This document shows, piece after piece, positions 11,001 to 22,230 of a stretch of 64,000 nt of DNA (its first letter is position 1; the number at the start of each line of letters is the position of its first letter). The notes below the pieces were generated by a model that was given only the letters and a program-made list of their open reading frames with translations, was not told where the DNA came from and made no database searches. Origin of the DNA: Branchiostoma lanceolatum (Eukaryota; Chordata; Leptocardii; Amphioxiformes; Branchiostomatidae); assembly GCF_035083965.1 (NCBI RefSeq), contig NC_089731.1, forward strand, positions 4,503,001-4,567,000, read 5' to 3'. The position numbers and the translations under genes were made by a program.

Positions 11001-14000
11001 ACGCTGAGGTGTCGCACCGTCAGGAAGGCCGTGAGGTTGGCGGTGTAGGTGGACACCACGATGAGAGCAAACAACCACCAGACACCGGTGATGATCCGAG
11101 CGGACGGCGACCGTGGGGGAGGCTCGCCACCTATCGGACCAAGCAGACATTGCACTATGGAATCACTGTTTCCTTCTCATTATAACTACAACGTTATCAA
11201 TCTTTGTTACGTAGGGTACTGTAGGAATAACATGTAAAATCCCTTTATCAGTCCTAACACTTAGTTGAAGTCCTACAATATAGACCCAGTGTATAGGGTC
11301 CAGTCCCTGAAGCTCAGTTGGTAGCAGCCTCAGAGTTGAGGTCCTGGTTCCTGAGATACTCTGGTTCGAATCGGGAGAAGGATATCCTTGTTGTAGCTGC
11401 ATTCGCCTTTCGGAGGGGACGTAAAAGGGGGGTTCCGTGATCAAAGGGGGTGTCTCGAGCACGTTAAAAAGGCACTGAGACAGCTTCATTACTCAGATTA
11501 ATCACTGACTGTAATTCAGATAAATACGTTTGAAGTACAAAAATGTTTGCTGAATTATACAAAATTGACACACCGACATCTTACTCAACGTAACCCCAAA
11601 GCTATTTTTACTAGGCAAGTGCTCTTATAAGATACGCACCTTTCCTCATGAGTGACCAGTAGGCGAACCACAGGCTGTTCCTAAGGTTGAAGTCCCTGTC
11701 GTTGTCGGCGTGGTAACTCTGAACACCCATGCGGTAGCGGGCACGGCTGGTCAGGTACAGCAAGATGCCCACTGCGAACATGCTGAGGTGTAAAAAAACA
11801 GTCATTCTTCTAGAATCATGTTAACAATACCGCACCATAGATAGTGATGCATTCAATCATTCTTATTTACCTTTGGCATTGCCCTTTAAGACTTTGGAAG
11901 TTGATATCATATTCAAAGACGCTACAAATTAGCTTCATGAGTCCTTCAAATGACTAGTTGTAAATAGATGAAATGATGAACATACAACAGATACCTTTGA
12001 AGATATAAGATTCTCATTAAGATCATGTATATGTCGTTGGAGTCAATTTCCTGACATGTCTCCCGAATACTGTATTACTTTACTTAGCATTGAACTCAAA
12101 TGCCTTGCGCACTTCTTCTTCTTCTTTTGGGTTAGGTAGCCAACATCAACTTGTTGATGAATCTGCTACACTTGGCTTATACGAGATGGAGGTTCGCCAG
12201 GCCTCCATCCGGGTGATCTGTAGTGAATCACCAACTCCAGACAGAAGAATTTGGACCATCGCACACCGGAGCATGCCCCTACTCTTTTTCGAAAGATGTG
12301 GTGGGTTCTTTAACGTGCGCGGGGTGTGGCTCTCCCCAAACACGGGACCTCAATTTAACGTCCTATCCGAGGGACGTCCCCAACTCTAGAAGAGCTAGGT
12401 ACTCATTTACACCTGAGTAAAGTGAGGGAATTTGTGTTAAGTGCCTTTCCCAAGGGCACAACGTCCGGGCGCATGTTCAGACATGTCTGGGGGCAGCTCG
12501 GGTTCGAACTGGGGTCCCCTTGTTTGACAGTCGGATGTTCTATCCATTACGCCACGCGACGCCACGCGACGCACTGATGATGCTTCCTTCAAAGTCGGAA
12601 GTCGGCCTAATAGAATGAGATAACAGCTAACTCTTTTGTGACAGTTAGATTAGATAATGGCATGTTTTACCTCGCAATGATGCCTGCCCACACGATCCCT
12701 GAGAACGGATGTACGAAGGCGAAGGTGTCCCTCTCCGTGTCCTCGCTGCGCCGCATCACCATGACGATGCCGTACTCCATGAACGGTTTGGTGAAGTCCA
12801 CCACGTCCTCCCGCTGGGATGTTATAGTGAGAGAACCGGTGGCTAGATCTGCATTCTGCCGAAATAGTGGACTTCAATGAGATAATGTACAACGTATTCC
12901 TTGACTAACCTTCTACAGCCCTTTTTTTCAAAATTTTATGGCATTTTTGTAACATGTATAGTAATATTGCAGACTAATTTCACAAATCAACAATTCGGAA
13001 TAAGATGATAATGCTTAACCATTGAAAGAAGATTATGACATTAATGAAATGTCATATCAAATGGTTGCCTCGCCTAGTACTTGTCTAATCCACATTCCAA
13101 GTGTTTACATACGGTGGCAGGGACCATTTCCAAAAGGCTTATTTTGGCCAGTGTTTACTCCCCATATGCCTTTTTTCGACTTGGGTACCCCGGTGTTTTC
13201 AACAGCCTTGTCCTATTAATAGTCTTGAGCAGAAAAGTAAATAACATGGTTTTTACCAAGTCGAATGCCACAAATATTCTCACCCCTTTCGTTATTTCGC
13301 CTATAACTCCATCCCACGAGCCATTCCCGAGAGCGTTTCCAGACTTGCGATCCGGAGTCTCGTGTAGGATGTACTCGAAGTCCATCGTCTTCTTCAGTTC
13401 TTCCAGAAGGTCTACACAAAATCCAACAAACTTGCTTCCCGTCGAGGTTTCCTTTAACATCACAAATGGCTCTTCCTGAAGACAAATAGTTAAATAAAAC
13501 GATTCAATTTTCCTCCAACAGACGTCACTTTTCAGAGCTGTGGCGTGAGCCCAGGTCAAAGGTTGTTGGATGTCTAGACCGGACCCCGTCCCTGTTAAAT
13601 ACGGATTGAATCGCCCTGATGTATAAAAGGTGTTTTACTCAGAGACGGGGGCTGTTACAGACTTACTACCATTTTCGATCAACTGCTCACGTCACATCTC
13701 AGGAACGTGACGTGTGGCATCAGAGATCTGGTCGAAATGTCGTTGTCTCAATTCTGTTTTTGAGTTGGAATATAGTTGGATCGCTTTCTATCTTGTCGTA
13801 TACAAACACAGGAAACACATACATATAATTGAAGACTATTTATCAACAGGTGAGCTTTGAAAACATCAGCTTTTAGCCTGATCCAATAGAATACTTAGCA
13901 ATGACCTCTTGAGGACAAAACAATCGAACCCGCCGTCTGCTATCGATCTCCGAAGGCCGATGGAACTACGGCACCGTGGAGACCCTGCTATATATAATGG

Positions 14001-17000
14001 CACCTGCCGAATCACTATAAAACCGCACGTATCGATTACTTTCGGAAACACGTTTTCTGACTTAGTTTGTGACTATTCTGGGTATTGACTAAAGAACTTT
14101 GTGATGGAATCATCCCCACCAGACCTTTCTTGATAACTTTAAATGTTGGGAATACTGTCAGATATAATTGGAGACTAGAAAATCATAAAGTCTATTTATC
14201 GTCTATTTAGAATCTATTTATCTACAAATATACCTAAATGTGTGTGTCTGTATGTGCGTGTGTTCTCCAAACATACGCACACACACACATTTTCTTAATT
14301 TTGCCTCTAAACATAAATACGGCATGTAAAATTCATTACTAACCTGGAAAACGGCTACTCTGAGATGATTCGCCGGAACCATTATTGACATCCTGCGGCC
14401 TGATGCAACATGAATTCAAAACATGTGGTATGTATGTGTGTATATAGTGTGCATTACGGTATATAGGGCTACCGCTTTAGAGGAGACAAACATCAATTTC
14501 TATACCACAACGGAACTCATGACAGGGTGTTCGTATTTTCCAAATTAGCTAAATATCAAAGAACATTTGAGAACGCTGACTAATACCGTAACACTCATTC
14601 TTTACATATTATCATCAGGTTTGACCAGCTTGTAACACATCAAAAAGCTCCCAAGGTAAATTGAGAAATGACAACACACAAAATCTCTGACCGGATAAAG
14701 CGGCAGTGTTGTTGTTTATCTTTCGGTTGCCGTTACCATGGTGAAAGAGCCTTTGGAGCGTGCTTCCTGCTACTTGGTTACTTGAATTTCCTACGGAATA
14801 AATACACGGAAGTACAGAAAATAGTGACGGTTTTACAAATATATTTGTGTTCAAGATAATGATAGATATGATATATATTGATTATGTGAGAAATAGATAT
14901 ACTTCATAGAGCACAGTCCGTTATAATTATGATTAATAGATACAACATTTTTTACTCTAGGAAATTTGACATTATTTGGGATATAGACGTACCTTATTAT
15001 ACTGATTACAATATTACTATTTCCATATAATCTCAATGGCCAATTCACTTAGCACATATATGCGGAGTAACCGAGTGGTAAGTACGAAATGCCAATTTTG
15101 TATCAATACCCAGCGCCGGCTCTTACTACTGGATGTAACAGTCGTTACATTCGTTTGACATTTGTGTGGGGGTGGGAACATCAATATGCTTTTAAGCTCA
15201 ATAACGCTATGCACTCAACCTTGAACGAAAACTTAAAGTTGGGAAACTTAATGGGTAAAGCAAGATCAAAATCGACCAGCGGCCAACAGATCTTCCTATG
15301 TATATATACATCCAGATAGCTAGTGGCTGAATCAATTTATAAACTGGTTAATGTTCTCGGCACGTTTCTTTTCATACTGCTTTTCTTTGTCTTTTCAATT
15401 TAGCAGAAAAAAATCCCGATGCATTTTTTCAAACACCAGATAATGACTAAAAACTTTTCCTATGATATATAAAATTACGCTATCATCATCATAATTTTCA
15501 TCGTCATCATGATCATCTGCATTCGCAGCGTTGGGAACTTCTTTCTTCTAATTTTTCGCTGCGTCTTTAATTTTGCAATCTCCCTATAGCGAAGAGTTCT
15601 TATAACTATTACTCACTCCTTACTTTTATGTATTAATTGATGACGTATTGATCACGGTTGTCATGGTTCTTTCCCTGGGAAGAAAATCCTGAACAGAAGA
15701 CGGATTATGCTCTACCTTATCTCCCTACCGCACATTTGAAAAGGCCAAACGGATTAACCTTGAATCAGATACGGCACAATGATTAATCGTGTTAGCAAAT
15801 TCAATCCCCCGCGCTGATTCAATTTCCTTCAGCCAAATGATGGCAAATCTACATTTGTGTAAAAAAATTATAAGCATCTTTGAATGTATCTGATAGTAAC
15901 TGTTAATTAATCAACTATTACATACATATAAATGGAGACCCCAGTCCTTTAAATGAGTTACATGTAGCTAGTTCCCCTGAAGCAGATGACAGACGGTCAT
16001 TCAAATTTAAACGTCAGCAGTTACCAATTATTCAGTCATTCACCTACCCTTAACCTCATGAAACTACTTACGGGAGATTATGTTCAAAGCGTGGATAGTA
16101 TATACACGTCACGTTGGACTATCCTGATATATGGATTCAGTGCGCGCAAGAGTTGAACTAATTTTTCATTCACACAACACCCGAAATTGCACGGATAATT
16201 TCCACCGTCTGAAATCACATTCCAAGTGATAATCTGTTAAACAGATGTCCGATATATACCTCCTTACCCCTTAGTAAGCTGATACATAGCCATCCTGTCA
16301 AAGACAACATCACTCAAAACTGTAAACATATAGGAACTATTCATATCGAGTGATCTCTAATTAGAAATTGCTGAATTGGACCGGAACTACTTTCAATTTG
16401 TCAACTTTGTGTTCCGGAATCTACTATTGGGTCCATTTCGAGATGCTACTGATCAGTAACCGTAACCAGGCCTGTGATTGACATTACGACAAATGAAGGG
16501 TCGGATCCCGTTAAGTTAGAAGACAGGCTATTACGAGGATGGATTACAAAATGTTACGACATTCTTTTACACCCGCTTCGTTTTACAGAGAGCTAGTAAA
16601 ACTAATATTTGTAGATTTTCTGATTTTCTGGTTTCCAAGAAACCAACCTGGGTAAGATCTGACGATAACGTTTATTCCAGTCTCTGATTTAATTCAGTTT
16701 GATTAAAATGGATCATCAGTTATAACTGTCAAGAAAAAATGTTTGTAAATGTAAAATAAATGTTAACCTTGCATTTGTTGAATATGAAATGTGTGAAAAT
16801 ATAAGGCGAAAAAATATCACACGATAGACTTTTAGTTCATTTTAATATCGTGAATGAACATTTGCAATGAGGACAAGCTGATTTATATGAAAAGTATAGG
16901 TATCTCATTACTATTACTATATTATTATGAGAGTTACTACAGAAAGAAGGACATCGTAATGATAAGTTTTGGGGCTTTACTGTCTGTACTTTGTAGTTAG

Positions 17001-18062
17001 CATATACATTTATTTTGCATCTGGATAGCATCATACGTGTTAAAAGATAGCCATACTGTTTAAAACCTTTGTTTTTTTTCAAATCTAGAGTAAATTGTGT
17101 AGGAAAAACCGATATGCTGTTTTTTTAATTAGCTAACTATCCGAAAGGATATGCAAGACCTTTCAACCAGCCTTAATTCAATCATTGCGCCATGCTACAT
17201 AGTTGATTAAATTGCACGCACCTGCCTATTGGGTAGGCTTAGGCAATACTAGGGTATTACCTAGTCACGGTGCAATCATCGTTACATTAAATACTTTGAT
17301 GGCGGGTTATGAGCTTATACATGAAATCTGCAATTACCAGCACATTTAAATTGATTGTAAATTGGGCTGAGGTACCCGCAGACATACGGGTCTTTATTAC
17401 GGCAATATTGCCTGTTTGTTAAACCAGTACAGAAAGCTGGAGGATCGTGATTACTAATTAGCCGTAAAAGTACATTATCCTCATCATCATCATTAGTCTA
17501 AAAATTGCAAACGGTTGATATAATGTGCATGATGTGCAGTTATCTAAACCCCAACGTAGCTTCGAGGGGGATCAGAAAACGTGACTGAATTTCTAATGAT
17601 AAAGAAAACAATTAGAATGTGTGCATTGCTCAATGCCAATGCAAAATTGTTTCTCATTAAAAAAAACAATATTGTAAGTTTAATATTCGTTAGCATGACA
17701 TGTTCTAATAGATTGCTATTTCAACCATTCATTGCTATATAGAATTTTACTTAGAATAAGATACCTCCGTGTTTCTCGACCGAGTTTCACGTCCAGCCAC
17801 AGGCATTGGGTTTATAGATATCAATATCATTTAAGGGCCCATTACTTCAAGCAACTTCTTTTATTCAATTATTCTTATTCAACCACTCTTTGTGACACAA
17901 TGATAATTTTTGATATCTGAATATAAGGTTATAAAAGGATAATATGTAGAAAATTCTGAAGGCGTTGTACTTACCAAAACGTTGGGGTCCGTGTCCGTTG
18001 GTGCAGCATGTTAAGAAACTGGTTCCCCAAAGTATGTACATGTAAATGGCAACTCGCGGCAT
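8063..18062 (-). CDS. Ionotropic glutamate receptor (AMPA/kainate-like), gene 2, lacking an amino-terminal domain
   Basis: Exons on the minus strand, 5' to 3': 18062-17975 (signal peptide), 14399-14344, 13475-13284, 12855-12671, 11782-11640, 11130-10903, 10493-10235, 9538-9384, 8850-8780, 8212-8063 (TAA). They join in frame to 508 residues. Exon 1 reads MPR then a hydrophobic core (VAIYMYILWGTSFLTCC); an in-frame Met 17 codons upstream is an alternative start. A 19-residue linker leads straight into LRVAVFQ and S1 (EEPFVMLKE, FCVDLLEEL, SLTITSQREDVVDF; Arg at residue 127). M1, the pore NSLWFAYWSLMRKG, M3 with [14 protein letters not shown]2 and M4 (FYLLAGGSVLGCVVAALEIL) follow. Arg-Lys again occupies the Q/R region. 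The S2 acidic residue seen in gene 1 is His here (codon 10371-10369). Total S1-M1 and S2 exon lengths equal those of gene 1 (328 and 259 bases), but several introns sit elsewhere. Confidence 0.9.
9598..9795 (-). mobile_element. tRNA-derived SINE in receptor 2 intron
   Basis: On the minus strand it reads GGTCGTGTGGCGTCACGG (A-box-like), then CCCGGGTTCGAACC (B box), then TTGTGCCCTTTGGAAAGGCA. The same head and body recur at 12.1-12.6 kb and twice at 25.4-25.6 kb. It is a SINE rather than a tRNA gene because the arms do not pair and the shared body continues past the head. Confidence 0.7.
11297..11490 (+). mobile_element. tRNA-derived SINE, second family
   Basis: The head CTGAAGCTCAGTTGGTAGC (A box) and CTGGTTCGAATCGGGAG (B box) are followed by a unique body with GGGACGTAAAAGGGG and GAGCACGTTAAAAAGGCA. 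It lies in receptor 2 introns, antisense to the gene. Confidence 0.65.
12100..12571 (-). mobile_element. Long composite tRNA-headed SINE
   Basis: On the minus strand the tRNA-like head (GTGGCGTAATGGATAGAAC, then GTTCGAACC) and the TTGTGCCCTTGGGAAAGGCA body match the short SINEs. A further 250-base body follows, ending GGCTACCTAACCC. The head end carries a doubled CGCGTGGCGT motif. It lies between two receptor 2 exons. Confidence 0.65.
14400..17974. other. First intron of receptor gene 2; nothing recognised
   Basis: This AT-rich intron separates the signal-peptide exon from the S1 linker exon. Near 14240-14292 it has a TG tract facing a CA tract that could fold into a hairpin. I saw no exon or identifiable mobile element. 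Confidence 0.5.
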
Positions 18063-19082
18063 GATCACTCGGCTTAGGTACGGTGCTACGTTATAGTCCA
18101 AAATAGACTCCAAATGGAAACCGTAACCTAAGGCATCTTATGAGTAATAGAGCTGCTGGGTCGACATTTAAGTAACTGTACTCCGTCCCATGCCTAAATC
18201 TCCCCCAATGGGGTGGCGGCAAATATCTCCACCTCCATGCAGACAACAATGTCACAGGCCGTGTGAAGTTCATCCTCTGTTTTGGTAGTTTTAGTTGAAG
18301 AATGAAAAAAAAAAAAAACACATACCAGTAACTTGACCAAACGCAGATACGATTTAATACCCATCTCTTATGAAACTATTGACTGCATGTAATCAATTAC
18401 CATCAGTGAGTTTTGTTTAAATCAATTCATATGGCTTCGTCTTCTAAGTTCATTATTAAATTTTGATTCTGCATTGCAGAGACGTTTTGAAATAACTGTG
18501 CATATCCTTACATTTTCTACTAGTATGCAGTTATTCTGTCGTCATGAATTACCAGATTTACACTATACTGCAATTGTAAAGGTTCCATTACCACGAAAAG
18601 ATTTATTCATTTGCAATCTGGTGTTACTGTGCACCTGCGGCTAACGCTACTGACAGATCAGTTTCTGCCCGGGTCCGTGAATGCGCACGTTGATGTCTTG
18701 CCAAACTTGGCTCCGACTGCGCCTTGGTCATCTAATCAACAACTATGGCTCGGATTTTATGATAAAAGAATTCATAGCATTTTCATCAATTGCAGCTGTT
18801 ATAGCGAACCGTAAAACGATGTGTGAGACCTTTGTTGACCCTATCAGGATCGTTGATGTCCCTTTTGAGGGAAATACAGATGAAATGCTTCTATTGTCAC
18901 CATACGTATTCCGTTTATAGCTCGCTTATAGCTAGTTTGGTCTTTAAGCCGAGGGACGTAAAGACACAACTAAACGTCGCAAATGAGACTGGGCCCTTTA
19001 CAGAATTTGTATAAGGCATGTATTTTTTTTAATTTCTTTTTGTATTATTAATAGTTTACATTTTCTTTGATCTCATCACCAG

Positions 19083-19150
19083 TGACCTTGTTGGCTCGAC
19101 CTTTTCGAAACACGACCATATGGTCGAATCAAGCTATCGCGTAATAAAAC
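19083..19150 (+). mobile_element. Decayed 3' end of the same retroelement family as 52870-53378
   Basis: GCTCGACCTTTTCGAAACAC, CATATGGTCGAATCAAGC and GTAATAAAAC match in order the 3' tail at 53295-53355, with many substitutions. Confidence 0.5.
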
Positions 19151-19698
19151 AAATGGAAGTTCGCGGGAGAAATTGTCATGTCTGAACTATGTGAATTTTG
19201 TACATGGAATCGTTTTGCTTTATGTGACCCTCGTTACTACGTTGTATCAACAAGAATCAAGAGGCCATAGAATCAAGTCCTTGATAGTCCCGATGCTGTG
19301 CCCCAGGGAGAGACAATTTCACGTTTCGCACTTCAATCAGACAAGAACCACTGGGGTTAGCTTGGGACGTTGGATGTATATGAGGGCCACACTCCCAGTA
19401 CGTTAAAAATCAACCCGCAATTATCATTAACCTCTGCTTCACTTCTAGGGTCAGATTTAGAGCTTGTCTGGTGTGTCAGTTAGGGAGACAATTAAGGGTG
19501 AAATCAATGACCCGCCCCGAGGTGTATATGGTGTCATAACGCCTGGTCATGTGCTATAACCACCGAATAAAACCACCGAATGAGCAGAGGAATACAGATT
19601 TCATTTTGAAACTAAAATTTCCACAGAAAATATTTCATAACATTGCAATCATGGCATACAAATCTTTTTCAAATCTGCTCTACTCTACCCTACTCTGT

Positions 19699-19752
19699 AG
19701 GACACCCAGAGGGAGGAATGATGATAATCATTCCTCTCTTCTGGGTGTCCTT
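19699..19752. repeat. Hairpin (fold-back) sequence
   Basis: AGGACACCCAGA...GGAATGAT is mirrored by ATCATTCC...TCTGGGTGTCCT with only a few bases between the arms. This suggests a small fold-back element. Confidence 0.7.
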
Positions 19753-19811
19753 CTGATTAGTCAATATCATTCAACACCACTTATAGTTCCTTCCGATTGG
19801 TCAAAATCATT

Positions 19812-19890
19812 GAACACCACTTGAAATCCATTCAACACCACTTGAAATCCATTCAACACCACTTGAAATCCATTCATTCAACACCACTTG
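19812..19890 (+). repeat. Tandem 21-bp repeat
   Basis: The unit AACACCACTTGAAATCCATTC occurs three to four times head to tail. Degenerate copies lie at 19765-19812. Confidence 0.8.
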
Positions 19891-21714
19891 TGGGACTTTT
19901 ATGGCATAACCGATAGGGAATGGGGGCTTCTGATTGGTCGACGCCATCTGGCTATGTGATAATATGTAGTGAACGTCCTAATCGATCATGTGAACCCACA
20001 CCCTTGAGATCACCTTTGGGTCTTGTTATGAGGTGACAACTGAGTTCTAACGACGCTGGAGTGATTTCCAACTGAAGGTGTACAACCAATCATCTAGATG
20101 ATTTTAGTCTGGCGCAATGTAAAACATCGAATCTGTGATTTATGAAGTGTCCAAACCATCATCTAGATATTCTGCTTCGGCGTATTTATTCTTGCCATAG
20201 TAAGATGTACTGTTAAACGACATATCATTCCTATATACAAAAATCTTCATTTCATATATATGCTAAATAGCGAATGCCTTCGTTCAAATGTGTAATAAAG
20301 AGTTGGTTTAGCAAATAATGCAAATGTGACACGGATAAAACAAAATTTATTTTTCTATTCCACACTTGACAGCTACCTACCTGGTATAGAAAAAGGGCAG
20401 AGCTATAGAGGTGCATTCTCCAGTTGCGTTTTAGAGAATGGCAGCATCTTTTCCGCCATAGAATCTACAGCGCAGCACTAATAATCAAATTCAACCACTT
20501 CATCCTACCGATCATTAACATCACTTTCAGCACCAGACCTGGACGAGAGTTTATAGCACCGTAGCCAGAATGGAGTATCGGCATGTTTTCTCGCAATGTA
20601 GTCACTATCTCACATCATATGAGTAATAAACGAACGCACACTTTGCATTTGGTCCAGACCTATTGATCAACGTTAAAGCAGATATTGTGCCTCTGACGTC
20701 CAGCTCCGAAGACATGATTGGCTCTTTGTGATCGTTAATGTGTTTCGTAGATCAATCGTTCAACAGACCGCCCCTTATTCACGGCGTAACTTAGACCGGA
20801 GACTGGTCGAAGCCAGAAGCTTACCAGGACATCCATCATGAGGCATCCCTGTCGTGCTCCTTCTTTCACCAGCACCAAAGGGCTAGCGATGTCTTATACT
20901 TAACAAAAGAGTTCAACCAGCGGCATTGACCTGCTCTCTAAGGCTAGGCTACATGTGATTAATCTACACTACTGGCCCCGAGCACAAAATGATTATGAAT
21001 ATGATTTTGTTGAACAGAATGCGATAAATGCAGATATTTATGCAAGATTCGACAGCACAGTTCTGTATGATATTTCTCTTTTCACCACGAAAATACCACG
21101 TATTATGCAAATTAGGTCCCTATTTGCATACACTTTAGTCGTGTGATTCTTTTTTCTTTGCCCAGGTTACATATGTACATATAATAAGTATAACGTTCCT
21201 GTCATCTAACACGGCTAACCTATAAATTTCCTTGAGATCTGAGACTATAACAAGTCTGTAGTTTCAAGGAAGTCGCTAGAGGGGGCCACACCTACACCAA
21301 TTATCCCCAATCCTAAAAAGTTACCTGCCACTGAAAAAACGTGACCCAGGCATGTTCAAATATGCAAACTCAATATTCAAATGCAATATTCGCAAATATG
21401 GGTTTATGACCTTAAAAATGCATCGAAATGAAAAAAAAATACTGAAATACTTAGGTAAGTACATGTAGGTATCTTTTACTCAAACATTGTACTTGTGTTC
21501 AACCTCCTAGTATCACTCATACGTTTTCTTATCGAGGCATGTGTTACAAAGCACAGAATTCTTGATTAACAAAGAAGTTAATTAACACATACACACACAC
21601 GAACACAACAAATGCACATACACAATCATTGTCAATCTCTCACACAAACAAACACACCCACCATGGCTCACAAATGGCAACAAGAAGCAAAATAACTAAT
21701 GAAACAAACAATTT

Positions 21715-21928
21715 GTACGGTTTACATCTTCTTTAATAAATGAAGACTACAGTACATCTCACACTGTCAATAGAAAGTGAATCAATCACATCTGGTGAAG
21801 CACATTTACATGGCTGTATATAGCTATAGATGTTGTCGACTTTAAGTTAAGTGTGGATTCTTTTTAGTTAGATGACACTTCACAGCAGTAGTTTGATCTC
21901 TTGTGGAACAACATAGTTACATCTGGGT
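21715..21928 (-). other. ATP5MK: 3' untranslated exon of the DAPIT gene
   Basis: After the stop codon the minus strand continues about 19 bases to a donor (AAG|GTTAGT near 22212). A TTTCTTTTTCAG acceptor precedes this exon. It ends with an ATTAAA polyadenylation-like signal (21732-21737) and has no long frame. The 3'UTR intron is inferred from splice signals only. Confidence 0.5.
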
Positions 21929-22041
21929 CTGAAAAAGAAAGAACAGAAAATTAATCATGACTAATTGAAAAACACAGCCAGATTTGTTTCATTCTCCATA
22001 TCTGAGTCTCACAATTGTTTGGTTCATAATTTAAGGACAAT

Positions 22042-22110
22042 AATGTAAATGTAGAAATGTTCGCATTGGTTTTATATTTGCAGTTTTCGCGGTAAGCTCT
22101 ACATCTATGC
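22042..22110. repeat. Relic of the 28.1 kb MITE
   Basis: TGTAAATGTAGAAATGTTCG followed by GGTTTTAT and TTTTCGCGG matches the left end of the element at 28122-28335. It lies in the 3'UTR intron of the DAPIT gene. Confidence 0.55.
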
Positions 22111-22230
22111 AATCTTCAAGAATATTTTCAATCTGTCTTAAAATGAATATAAAGAAAAAAATTGTCTTGTTGCAAGTTTTAACAAAGAATAAAAAATTAT
22201 TTTCTACTAACCTTGTCTGACGATGCTTCC

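Larger units (their letters stand above)
18063..21714. other. Gene-poor region between receptor 2 start and the DAPIT gene
   Basis: The receptor 2 promoter should lie within the first few hundred bases, but no TATA box or other element stands out. The rest shows only short repeats (listed separately) and a CA-rich tract at about 21585-21665. No coding exon with splice support was found. Confidence 0.5.
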
